Below, in pieces: positions 1 through 13,300 of a stretch of 64,000 nucleotides of DNA. The translations under genes and the position numbers were made by a program. Where the stretch lies: NCBI GenBank assembly GCA_947579605.1, contig OX388313.1, forward strand, positions 4,402,001 through 4,466,000. The letters are read 5' to 3'. Origin of the DNA: Athripsodes cinereus (taxonomy: Eukaryota > Arthropoda > Insecta > Trichoptera > Leptoceridae). Each line of letters starts with the position of its first letter. The stretch's first letter is position 1. The notes beneath the pieces are model-generated. The model did not search any database, was not told the origin of the DNA, and saw only the letters and a program-made list of their open reading frames with translations.

Positions 1-292
1 TTAGGTCTTGTCAAGATATAACAACTAAATTGGAGGTGACCAGTACTGTATCGAAACCATTGTACGTGGAGCGTGCTTTTGCAATATCTGCACCTGTAGT
101 CTGGAACAGGCTTCCACAAACGATCAGAGAAGCGCAGGACATATCTCGTTTCAAGAACCAACTGAAAACTTATCTATTCAAGAAATCTCACGGAATAATT
201 CAAGCACAACCTTAGTTAGCAAAGAGCGCCCTTGAGGTGGATTTTTTTCACAAAACGGTGCTTTACAAATCATCCAAATAATAATAATAATA
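1..292 (+). mobile_element. 3' end of an L2/CR1-like non-LTR retrotransposon
   Basis: The reading frame that ends at 215 carries the C-terminal tail of an L2/CR1-type reverse transcriptase (ERAFAISAPVVWNRLP, then a FKNQLKTYLF block). It closely resembles the end of the near-complete element at 25856-29009 (DRAFGVAGPVIWNRLP, FRSKLKTSLF). Both copies then share a short 3' UTR ending in AAATCATCCAA and a (TAA)n run (276-292 here). The copy is cut by the window edge, so its 5' extent is unknown. Confidence 0.8.
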
Positions 293-1030
293 ACCATCAT
301 GTATTTTCCATTAGTGGGACAGTCTGCGGACAAACAGAAAGTAATAAACACATACATCAACCTATAAATGCCAATAACTAATTAAGACTTTCAGGATGGG
401 TGATATACCTCATTGCTGATGTCAATTAATCAGAAATTGCAATCGCAATGTCAATTTATGTTCCTTGAAAAAAAAAATTGTTAATAAAGTTCAGATTTAA
501 CCAGGGATAATAAATTGTTTTGTGAATAATGTATTTCATTTAGTCGGAGTTAACTTTAGAAATAACCACGTAGTTAGGCAAGTCTAAATAATAATGCATT
601 TTCTTTATGAGTGTCACTGATAATGATTTGCATTGTTCACTACTAATATAACCCACAACAGCGTCAATTATTGCATGGGTGTCGGGTTTGAATTTTATGA
701 ACAAGAAAAAATTCATAAGTACAAATTATTGTGTAGTTATACGGTAATTACCAGACTACCCATATATTGGTTTGGCACTTTGATCAGAATATGAACTTTT
801 AGGTGATATACTTAAATATATTATATTTTTTTAATTTTTGACACATTCGGAGAACATACTTACTAAAAAGTGTAAATTTTAATCATATTTTTGATTTTTC
901 AACTACCCTAGATTAAACATTCTAATTTATTCAACTCCAGGAACAAGCAGAAATACAATGTTCACTCTTGGAATCGATTCCACGACCTCACGCTTACAAG
1001 CCGAGTGTAAAGACCGCTAGTCACCCTATT
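293..1030. other. AT-rich stretch upstream of ACOX3 copy 1, no gene seen
   Basis: No coding exon is visible. A short degenerate piece of dispersed repeat family A (motif TTCAGGATGGGTG) lies near 390-430. The first exon of ACOX3 copy 1 probably lies here or further upstream, because homology to copy 2 continues right up to the splice acceptor at 1273. I could not identify it. Confidence 0.4.
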
Positions 1031-1034
1031 TTTT

Positions 1035-1190
1035 GTTGTTGTTGTGAATTAAAAGATATATCTGGGTTTTGTTATAAACCCAAATACAACCTTATATAAC
1101 TTTCACAATAAACTACTGAAAGCTTGTGTCGTGAAAGGTGAGTTTGCTGGCACCTGGGATCGAACCACGGACCCCCATTTTTAAAGTGAC
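1035..1190 (-). mobile_element. tRNA-derived SINE (type 2)
   Basis: Read on the minus strand it has a polymerase III B-box-like GGTTCGATCCCAGGTGC, then a body with TTTCACGACACAAGCTTTC and a TTTGGGTTTATAAC...CCCAGATATATC tail. Other copies of the same order lie at 3505-3665, 24190-24340 and 62583-62762. The B box marks a tRNA-derived head, but no cloverleaf is preserved. Confidence 0.75.
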
Positions 1191-1273
1191 CTTATTTGAA
1201 GGTGTTAACTAGGTAGGAATGTTGTACATGAGTTGATACAGAGTTACTATTTCATACTATTTATTTATTGCAG

Positions 1274-4200
1274 AAAAGCACGCCTTCTCCAATCATGGAG
1301 CTTCTCCCAGATTTTCCAAATGGCCCCCTCACTCCATACAGACGGAAGGCTTCATTCGACTGGCGTAAGCTGAAGCTAGAGATGGAAGATGAGGAATATA
1401 TTCGGTATAAGAATATGGTGTGGGAGACAATACGTAAATATGACACAGTTAAAGACTTAGCGGAAACACTTTCAGTTGATGAACAGAAAAGACTTTCTCA
1501 AAAGAGGCTTTGGATGATTATTGAGAAGATATCCTTAAATTTAGAACAGGTAAGCAATTGAAATAATGATATTTCTGCTGTCCCTTCGATATGCAATCAG
1601 AATAGAAGGAAGAGATCAACTTATTTTGTTAGGATTAACTTCGTAACAGTTTCAAATTATTTTATTATTCAAATTTTTTTTTTTTGTAATAAACCTAAAT
1701 ATATCCGCAACGCCCTCAAAGTTAGAAATATGCTATGTTGTGAAGATGTAGTAGGTTTGGAGCAGGGGGAATCAAACTCAGGATCTCTCACTTTAATGTT
1801 TGAGACTTTACCATTAGGCTATTAACTACATCAAATTGCTACGTAGGCTGTACTTGTGTTTCTTAGAAAAGTGTTTGATTTCAGGGAACCTTTGGGGAGC
1901 TTTTCTACACTGTATTTAATGAATGTTATTCATTAATATAAAATATATTTTGTATTAAGGGATGTTAAATCATTTTTAGTCTCACTTGTTGGATGTTTAA
2001 TCAAAGTTGTTTAAAAACTATTGGAGTGTATTGAAAATATGTCATTTAATATCAACATTAAATGCATAATTACAGTTTCTCAATTAATTAGGTGATATTG
2101 TACAGAATATTCTAACAAATATTTCCAAGTAAAGATGAGAAAATTTTAAATAATTATTATTTTTACATTTTATATCAGTAACAGGGATATTTCTATTGTA
2201 GATTAAGCAGAATCCACATCTTCAATTGGCATGGATGGAAGCAATATTCATGTATGACGTGGTAGCTGGAATGGCTTATAGTGTAGGGTACAAAATGTTC
2301 GCCGGAGTCATATTGACTTTAGGCACGGAGAGACACGAAAAGTTTACCAAACTAATCGCAGACAATGCAATTCTTGGATGTTTCGCTTTGACGGAGATTG
2401 CGCACGGATCCAACGCGAAAGGCATGAGAACAACGGCTACTTATGATCCGGCAACTAAAGAATTCATAATGAATTCAGCTGATTTTGAAGCAGCTAAATG
2501 CTGGGCTGGCTTATTAGGTAAATTATTATTTTTATTATCTTATCTTAATTTATTTTTTGTTTATTTTATTTATATCTATGATTGTTGCCATTTAGCTTAT
2601 TGATAAGACTAACTAATTAATTTTCTCCTTAATTTGCACCTTGAGATTAGGTGGAAGAAATCTTTACAATAAATTCACCCTCTGTATATTGATAGTATTT
2701 AATTTGATTATAATTCTGTGTAAAATTGTTTGTAATCATACACAGTAAAGAATATATAAATGACAAATCTTTTAGAACTTTTTTTTTATTATATATATTT
2801 TATTACATAATAATTTCAAAATTTTCCCAACCTTATTATTGATAAATTCTATATTTTGATGTTCTTAAATTTAGTTTGTCAGATATTTTTATTGGATGAA
2901 TAAGTTTACTAAAAACAGATAAAAAAAGAACACGATGTACCATGTACAGTACCAAACGTATATGCAAATTAACCAATTTGTACATCAGAACAAACCTACA
3001 AACGTTTTTCTATTTATTTATTGTATTGGTACATAAGTAGTAGAACTTCATAATTGTTAACATAGATTAAACAAACAAGTAAGAGACAACTTTGGACTTC
3101 TTATTATTGTCCATCTGTTTTGTGGATTGAAGGTATTCATAGCGATTGTTGGTTGATGGTTGTTGTTTTTCGGGTTTTCTATGTCTCGTTTTGTTATGTC
3201 AACGTTTCGGTGCACATGCTCCCACCATCTTCAGGATTTGATTCATATCTCTTTTGATTGATTAAAGATTTATAATGATTATAATTGATCAATTTCTCGA
3301 TCAAAGATTGATGATGACCTAAGATGTCAAAAGATGTTTCTCTCATATTGGTTTAATCTATTGTAGAATTAAATGCTTATTTCAAAAAGAATTAAATTTT
3401 TAGTAATACATTCATACATATAGTGTGTTGTATATATATATATGTGTCGTTACATTAGTACTCATAATACAAGATTCATATCATTAAGAGTTTGTCAATA
3501 GCCTGGAGGTAGAGTCTCGGTCTTGTGAACAAGGGGTCCGCTGCTCGATTCTAGGTGCCTGCAAACTCCCCTTTCATGACACAAGCTTCAAGCTTACTGT
3601 GAAAAGTGTATAAGGTTGTATTTGGGTTTAAAATGAAACCCAGATATATCTTCTTTTTTTTAAAAATAATATTTTAGTTCGGAGCTAGCTCAATGTGTAA
3701 ACTGTCTATTCATCTTATGTTAGTTCTGTTACAAAGTTTTTCTTTAGTTTTTGCAGTAGATTTTTTTCACTTTAATGAAATGTAGTAAATATAATTTTTT
3801 GTGACATGCTCTATGATCACGTACATCATCGTAGTATCATAGGGCAACAGATTATTATGTTAATCAGATATCAAAGTTTAAATTTTATCTGCAAGTCTGT
3901 GTACTTCATGAAAATATTCTGCTTTGTGTCAAAATAATATTGAAAATCATTAATTGATGATATTTTTTTATCACTAACACAGAATACTTAACTGTATATT
4001 AGCTTTACGTAATTAACATGAAGATCGCTCTATTTGTGTCAACAAAAAAGTCATTCAAAATGTGTAGTACAGCTCATCGTTGAACGGAAGATGATGAATA
4101 AATCTTATACAGAGAAGAATGGGGTTCACTTCTATTTCCAGATATAATTATTTACAAGTTTTTTGAGACTTTTTTGTCAATCACAAAAATTCTCATTTAG

Positions 4201-4330
4201 GTCCCAAAGTGAAAATAAATTAAAACATATATAGCGTAATTAATGATAAGTCATCTATTTTCTATAACTCAAAATTTTGCCATTATTCATAATTTGTCAA
4301 AAACTCAATGTATTTTTTTAAATCATTATT

Positions 4331-4378
<48 letters not shown>

Positions 4379-7300
4379 TATCATTCCGCACTTAGTTGCA
4401 CAAACCCTGTGCGAATAACAGCCGATTGTGACTCATTTGCACATCTTGGCTCACTAAGCACTTATTGGCTCAGCGATTTTTACAGATTTGAAATCGTCTC
4501 GAAGAGATAAATCCATCGGTACCATTGAAGTACCCTGATGCGTTTTATGATAATTTCGTATGCTTCAAATATGCCGCTATAGGCATTTTTACCTTTTTAT
4601 TATTCAATAACATGTATCTTTTCTTCTCTGTATAATATTAATCGCCCTTACTCGATCAGTAATGCGTTGTTGTCAGTATGACATCGGTAGTAAGAGAAAG
4701 AAGTAATGTGTGAATGAAATAGGTACATATTATATTCATACTTCATAGGTACCTATACCATAAAGAGATCAACTCCTGTGGACCGCAAATTGCATAATGC
4801 GTTTAATATTCTCATTCATTGATAAATCTGTTCCCGTCAGATTTGTGCGCTCCGTAGTAACAATTAAAACCTCATTATTACAATTCTGATAATTTCATTT
4901 ATAGCTATTAAATTGTATTTACGTGTCAAACGTGTCACTTCCTTAATTATGTAACTTTTGTTTTATATGTTTGTCATGTTAAAATGTAACTTGTCGTCAA
5001 TCGTAGTAAAGGAATCCATCGATGTAACGTACGTATATTGATAAATTGAAAAGAATGTTAATTTTATCACCAGTATAGAACAAATCGTGTATTGTAACGT
5101 AATACGGATCCTGAGTTTCTTATAAAATTGTATTGTGAAATGTTATACCTAGTTGTTGTTTTCATAACCTATGTTTTTCATATTCATGCACATATGCACA
5201 TCTGTATATGTATACGTATATTTCACCTATTTTCCACTTTACAGATATTTATTTATTTATTTATTCATTCTACGGCAAAAGCCCTTATTACATGATACAT
5301 AATATATATATTTAAACAATTTCTACAACAATAAAATTGAAAACATAACACAAAAACATTCAAATCTCAATGATATAAAAACATATAAAAGACAATGTAA
5401 TAGAAATTATATAAAAGATATTAAAATTTAAAAATAAAATTACAGAATATAATTTTTTTAATTTAAACCACAACACAAACAAATCAAATGTCAGACATGA
5501 AATTTAAAATTCAAAACACGTGTAAACTATCATCAATTATAGTTACCAATAAAAATAACAAGACAAGACTGGATACAAAAAGATGGATTAATCATAGCTA
5601 ACAATAAAAATGACATCACAGAAGAATCCATATCACTGAACATTACAGCAATTTATTCACACTTGCAAATTCACATCCTTTGGATTCTCAACATGGCTTC
5701 TGTCACATGTGACTTATATTGGACTAATGATGAGTGAAATATGTCAACCCCTCCAGCAAATTCATTTCCCAAACGCTGAATTCTTTTTAGAGATGAATTC
5801 TGACCATACGTAGTGGTCGAGTCATCAACATAAAATGGTAAGGATTGTCGAGTAACTCTCAATGGTGCATGAAAATTTATCTTATGCAATAGATCTGGGC
5901 AGTAAATAAAACCATGTATTAACTTGAACAGAGTCATTAAATCGGTTAATTTTCTTCTCTCTAATATCTGCAATAAATTCAAATAATTTAAAAGAAAATT
6001 GTAGTCCAAATGTTCTCTGGGTATTCCCAGTCTAAAATTTATATGTTGCAGAAATTTTCGTTCAACCCTATTCAGGCTATTAATGTGAATCTGGAAACAC
6101 GGGGACCAGACTGATGAACAGAACTCCAAGACACTACGTACCAGAGAAACATACAGCAATTCCAAAGTGTGTATGTGGGAGAATTGCTGACACACTCTTA
6201 ATAAAAATCCCAAAAGCCTCATAGCTTTATTACAAGTGATGTTAATGTGGCTGATGAAACTAAGACGACGATCAAAAACGATCACCCAAATCGCGAATTT
6301 CATCCACGGACTCCAGCAAGGCACCATCAAGTTTATACTCGTACACTATTGGACTCTTTAATCTATAAAAACGCATTACGTGACATTTTTTTGCATTGAG
6401 TGTTAAACTGTTATTTGTACACCAATCATAAAATCTATTCAGATTTTCCTGAAGAATACGGCTGTCACTTTCATCACTAATTGCTTTAAATATCTTGAGG
6501 TCATCGGCATACAAAAGAACCTCCACATCAGTGAACACCTTCATTACATCATTTATGAATAAATTAAATAGGATGGGACCGAGGTGGGAACCCTGAGGCA
6601 CCCCACTCAGGGCTAGAAACTCGTACGAATATGTGTCACCGATTCTGACGGATAATCTCCGATCCTTTAGATAATTTACAAACCAAGTAAACAGCGAACC
6701 AGTGACTCCAATCATCATTAATTTCTCTAGAAGAATCCCATGGTCCACCCTATCAAAAGCCTTGCTGAAGTCCGTATAGATCGCATCAACCTGGGCTTTA
6801 TGGGCCAACGAATCTGATATGAAGTTCTCATAAACCATTAAATTTGATTGAGTAGACTTTAAGGGCATGAAACCATGTTGAGACTCAGCTATTATGTTAG
6901 TGATACAGGGAGATTATCTTACTTAAGACAATCTTCTCAAGTAACTTTGGTATACATGATTGAATGCAAATAGGTCTGTAATTAGAGACGCTCTGCTTGT
7001 TACCAGTCTTAAAAATTGGTACGAGATAACTGTGTTTCCAGCATTCTGGGTAAGAACCTAATGTCAATGATTTATTAAAAATAACAAACAATGGGTAGGA
7101 CAGACTATGCATACATTTTTTCATAAATAAAGGAGGAACACCATCAGGACCACTACTAGTTTTTAGCTCCAGGCCTCTGATGTATTTTACAATGTCCTTG
7201 ATTTCTATATTGATTGAGGATAAATGCAGGTCATATGTAAGTGCATCATGAGTGCCATGTCCCGTACTATGGGATCCATGATAGAAAGAACCAAAAAAGT

Positions 7301-10300
7301 CCGCAAACAAATTCGCAATCCCAGGGAGAGTGTCTACCACCGTATCACCAAATTCCATAGATCTCGGGATTCCCGAGTCCTGCGACCGAAGCGAGTTACT
7401 GTATTTAAAAATGTGTTTGGTATTTATACTAATGGTACTTTCTATGTTGTCTATAATTTTTTTATAACAAGAATCAGCCATCCTTTTACACTCGGTGCGC
7501 AACACTTGAAACTGTTGGTAATCATGGTGCTCCCCAGAGATCTTGTAAGCCTTGTGTGCCACCTTCTTTGCATTGATCTTTTCCATCAACTCATGACTAA
7601 ACCATTCTGGATAACCCGATGTACAATAAGTAGTTGAAGGGACAAACTCCGAAATCACCCCTGAACTATCTCATAAAACCTATATATTCTGGAGCTTCTG
7701 AATGTAGGAGCTGATATGAACGGTGTAAACGTATGTGCTTTAATGTTTGCTGATGATTTGGTGTTATTAGCTAATAATGAATGCGATCTGCCGAGAAATG
7801 TGTCATTTGTGCATGAAAAGTTCGAAGAGAAGGGACTGACTAATGTAAAGAAGACGAAAGTAATGGTTTTTGAAAGGGAAAAAGGGTTAGTTGGAAGACA
7901 TCGCATTATAGCGATAGACTCGCCCTCTGTACATTGAATCGTATAACTGATATTTCTATGATAACTTGTTTTGATTTGAAATTTTGTAATCAATGTACAG
8001 TGAAGAATAAATAAAAATAAATAACTGTATTATTGTTATTTGTTTTAGTAGGTTAAAAGGGGAATTGTCATTCAGTATTGCAGAAAAATACAACCAAGTG
8101 GAGTAGTCAGCAGATCAGACGCATGTAACAAACATGCAAGCCGTCCTCTCCCTGTCAACAATAAATCAAGACATTCAGAATTGGCAAACCTCATTACTGA
8201 ATTTAAAATGTAAAATGTCTTTATTTTTCCGAACACCTGCCTTTTATACGACACTCTAAAATTTACGGAGAAGAGTGGGAGACAAATTCATTACCGGGTG
8301 CTCAATTTTTAATAAGTATAATCATTTCTGGGTATTGACACTCGACTTCTTAGGAAGTCCAATCGAAGTGAAATTTCGTCTCATTTAATATTTTTGATTG
8401 TTTGTTATGATGTTTATTATTTTTCTGTGTGTACGATATAATGATATGACTCCTTCAATCTATCGCTTTATTTTAATTTAGGTACTTATTACTATTAAAT
8501 ATACCTAATTGTTTTACATCTTTCCCGATAAAACGCCCGTTTTCATGGTATAACCAGAGAATTCCATACAAAACCTAGAACCCTGACTCATTTACAAAAG
8601 TGAGGCAAAAAATCTATGATTTTTTTGACAGAACGGTTGGCGGAAGCGTGTGGTGTTTCCTACATTTTATGAAGTACTAGCTGTCCCAGCGAACTTCGTA
8701 CCGCCTAAGAATCAATAAATGATTACATACATACATCTTCTTCTCCCTGTCCTAGTTCAGTCGGGGTCCCATTGCCCTTAGGTATCTCCTCCAGATAACC
8801 CCTGCCATCGCTGCTTCCAGGACCTCTGGCCACCCCAAACCAAGCCTTTGAACACACAGGTTCGACACCTGCCCTTGCCAGCTTCTTTTAGAGCGGCCCA
8901 CCGGTCTTCTGCCCTTTCCCACTGACTTTGTGAATGATTAATATTATTAATCTCTTTACAAACTCCCGTAATTGTCCAAGTGTGTCGTCGTAGGTATAGT
9001 GTAAAAAAATAAAATTCATTTGGAACTTTCGCAGTTTAGCGGCCCCACCCGTTGTCTAGTACTTTTTCCATAGAAAATGTAATATTTTCGAAACATGAGG
9101 AAATTGTTGCCATATGTAGAATTAATTCATAAGTTCCATATTTTTTTTTACATAGACAATTCACACATCGAGCTAGTCCCAAACTAAGATATGAATCTTG
9201 TATTATGGGTACTATGGATAGGATTTTGGATGTCAAATGGTATGAAAATGTTACAAATGATGCTGTGCGCCGGCGCACCCAGCAGAGACCTGTAATCTCC
9301 GTAATACAGGAGAGACGATGGTCCTGGCTGGGACATGTTTTGAGAATGCCTAATTATAGTTGGCCAAGAAGAGCACTGGTCTTCCGTCCGTAGGGGTTCC
9401 GTCGGCCCGGGCGTCCCCCCTCTTTCACAATACACCGTTCCTATGACAACGATATCAGAGCGCAAGGAATGTCGTGGAAAGAGGTGACGCAATTGGCACA
9501 GAGACGCTCTGAATGGAGGAGGCTGGTTTCTGCCCTGTGTTCCCGAGAGGCGCGGTGAGGGCGATGATGATGATGATGATGATGATGATTATGGCCACTA
9601 ACGCGACGATACACACATAAACAATGCACTATACACACATATATGTAACACTCAGACCCAGGACAATTTGAAAAGGGTCATTCTTCACTTTGCCCTGGCC
9701 GGGAATCGAACCCGGGACCTCGTGACTCATAGGCAAGAGCGTTACCTCCGCGCCCCACCGACCGACATGAACAATTAACTTAACTCAGATTTGTTTATAA
9801 ATTATCTGCTATACGTATTATAATTTTTTTTTTTTTTAATATAATTAGGCAATCCACCCCTTGGAGTGATTTGTGCCATCCTGTTTCGTTGAAATTAAAC
9901 CTATCTACAGAAGTGATAAGAATAGGTTAGTCCAATAAATCAGATATTAATGTCATTGTACTTAAGATACTTAGAGATTTGTCGAAAGTGTCGAGTCGAC
10001 GAGAGGAGATTCAAGGAGTTACCAGGTAAAGGCCCTTCGGCCGGAACAGTTAAAGGATACTGCTTGTGCAGTGAGCATTCAAGCAAGAGATGATCGATGG
10101 TCTGGATTTCTCCACACTCGCAGTATGGTTCTGTCAAAATTCCCAATCTGTGTAGATGTTGTGCGACCAAACAATGGCCCAGCCTCAGACGGCAGATAGA
10201 TGCAATCTCAAATTTATTCATTTTTATTTTACTGAACCACGGTTTACGCACAACCTCTGGCTGTATCGCCCTAAGTCTTCCCCCAACCAAAACATTGGGC

Positions 10301-13300
10301 TTACCCCATTGATTGTTCCATTTTTCAAAAGCTTTCGATTTGAAATCCAGCAAAATATCTGATAACGGTTGAGCAAATTCCAAAATGGGTGAATCAGAGT
10401 CAGCAGCTCTAGTTGCCAAGGCGTCAACCAACTCGTTGCCAGCTATTCCCGCATGCGAAGGTATCCACGCAAAGATCACCTCCACGCCAGAAGAATCAAG
10501 TAGCGAAAGAAGTCTTTTGATGTCCAAAATCAATTCGTTTATAGATGCCCTCAGAGATCCTACTCTGAGGGACTGAATGGCACTTAGAGAGTCTGACAAA
10601 ATTATGAATTTCTTGTTCCAACCTTGATACATAAGACAGATCTTTAGTGCCTCCTCAATTGCCACGCACTCGGCTGTAAAGATCGATGATTGCGAGGACA
10701 GCTTGAACATTCCCTCCAAATTTATAGAGGGAATGAACACTGCTGCCCCACACGACTGAGTTGTTGGGTTTTTAGAGCCATCCGTAAAGATTTGGATATG
10801 TTTAGGAAAATTGGTGTTGATGGTGTTGTTAAAAACTTGGTCCGTCATTTTTGGTGTGAGCTTCGTGCCCTTGTTAATGCCAAGACTCACAATTTGAGGG
10901 TTAGTGATGATGGTTTTCAGAGGTAATGTGAATATTGGGGGAATGTCGTACTTACGGCACTGGTTATCTAAAGATGACATGAAATCATGGCTTTGACAAA
11001 GATTTGGCTTATGTGTTTCTCTTCTCAGGTTCAATGGTAGGGAGTTAGAAAGGGAACTTAGTTTGTCTGTCAATGGATGATTGTTTAAAACGAATCTCTT
11101 AGAATAGTAATTGTCCGCCAAAAGTTGTCTTCGGATTCTTAGTGGCATCTCAGCTACTTCAATCTGCAATGAATTTATATATTTATTTATCGAAAACTTT
11201 CATGGAACACACATATCTGCAATATTGTTGCTAACTGTGAAACTCATATAAATCCACTGAGAGCGGTATCACGAGTCTGGTGGGGAACCCATCCACTAAC
11301 TATGAAAATGTTTTACAATGCACTAGTGAGAAGCCGAATAGATTTTGGAAGTTTTCTATGGGACCCACTACCTAAATATCTAGAGGATAAACTTAATAAA
11401 ATTCAAGCTAAATGCATGAGACTCATAATCGGAGCTATGAGATCGACACGTATTATAATTATGTAGGTACTAATTTTAGGTAGATACCTATTCATTTGAA
11501 ATTTATAAAAATTCTTTCCATGATTTTTTCAAAATCGAAATATCAGAACCACAGATGTTAAATTGTATGGATTACGATTCTAATTTGAAAATGTATAGAA
11601 AAATTATTCTTTAAATAGGCCAATCTATAAAAAAACTTCATCGATGATTTTGTATATTCTCCATATTGCATTATTTATTGAAATTAAAAATGTATGGCGT
11701 AAATAATTTTCTTCCTATTTTTTCTTACCGTGAATTTGTAAGATGTTTTAATAGCCTATAGTTTATTCCGGGCGGAGAAGACTCCAACAAATCAGAGATC
11801 ATTCAAATCGGTACGGCCATTCTTGAGTTATAAGTGTTGAAACACACACTACTTCCTTTTATAGGTATATAAGATTTCTCGCATTTTTATAAAAATATAT
11901 CATTTTTACTTTTATAAAAACGTAATTGGACAATTTTTGAAATTCTTGTCAACGTTTTAAGCCGATATACCGTGATGGCATAGTTCTTTACAGTAGTAGT
12001 AAAATAGTAAGTAATATTATAACTTACCATATTCAATAATATTATGTATCGGAGAATTTACCGGTTCACAAATCAAGGATATTTTCGTTTCGCAAGGAAA
12101 AATATAATTCATTGCGATCCCGAAATCAACAACCGGAAATTCAAATACATTATAATGACCAAAAGTTTCGTAATCAATACCACACGTATCAATATCCAGC
12201 ACGTATACGATATTTATTTTGAAGATATTGGCGGACTTTGAGATGTGGTGCTACATACGCATGCTGGAGATCCATTGGTCGGAACATGTGGAAAACTTAA
12301 GAGTTGTTAACCAGTGTAGGCGAAAAAAAGCAACTCCTTAATAGAATCAGCCAACAACGAGCTAACTGGATTGGCCACAATATTAGACACCCAGGACTGT
12401 TTATCACCATCGCGGAGGGTATGACCGAAGGCAGAAATGGTAGAGGGCGACCAAGAGACGCTTAGGTATATGGACCAACTGAAGAAGGACATGAACTGTG
12501 GCACTTACTTGGAACTAGAGAGAGTAGCTGAAAATAGGGAGGAATGGAGAAGAAAATCAAAACTCGTTACAGACCAATCCAATGGATTGGAACTTGTAAC
12601 TCACTTTATATGCGAAATATATAGTAGAAAAATCTTTATAGTAGAAATATAATAGAAATATAAACAGACATTTTACATCTTAAATTCAGCGATGAGGTTT
12701 GCCACCCATCCTGAATGTGTTGATTTTATATTGGCACGGAGAGGACAGCTTGCATGTTTATTATATGCGGTTGGTCTGCTGGCTACCCCACTTGTGTGAT
12801 GTGCTGTGACGGTATAGTAGTCGTAGTAGTACTAGTCATAATATTGAATAGGTATTGTTTTCTTATCGGTGATAAATTCATCACCAATAAAATAAATATG
12901 TGAACATTACTAATAAATTGTTACAAAGTGAAATAAAATATTATACCTAGGTAGGTACCTAGCGATGTATTTAAGTGATAATAGTTGCGATAAAAAAATA
13001 TACCTATCATGATCAATGAAGATTTAATGAATTATGACTGCATGTTCAACAACATTCTACAGTAGTTAGCGAAAAATATTAAAGGAATTAAACGTAGGTA
13101 CAAATTACATTGTTTTTGTACGTAGCATTGATCATCATGGCAGTTTAAGGATGAATCTTTATAATTCATATACCTACCTACCAATACAATTAATAATAAT
13201 ATTCGCGCATATCAGGACAATGAAGCACAAATCCGAGTAATGTCTTTCTCTTTCTAGCATCATCGGCAACGTCGCATGATCAAGTAACTTAGGCAAATTA

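Noticed and set aside
7224..7637. 137-codon plus-strand open frame
   Set aside because: Antisense shadow of the reverse transcriptase linker on the minus strand.
10385..10926. Plus-strand open frames over the RNase H region
   Set aside because: Antisense of the I-type LINE ORF, without family similarity.
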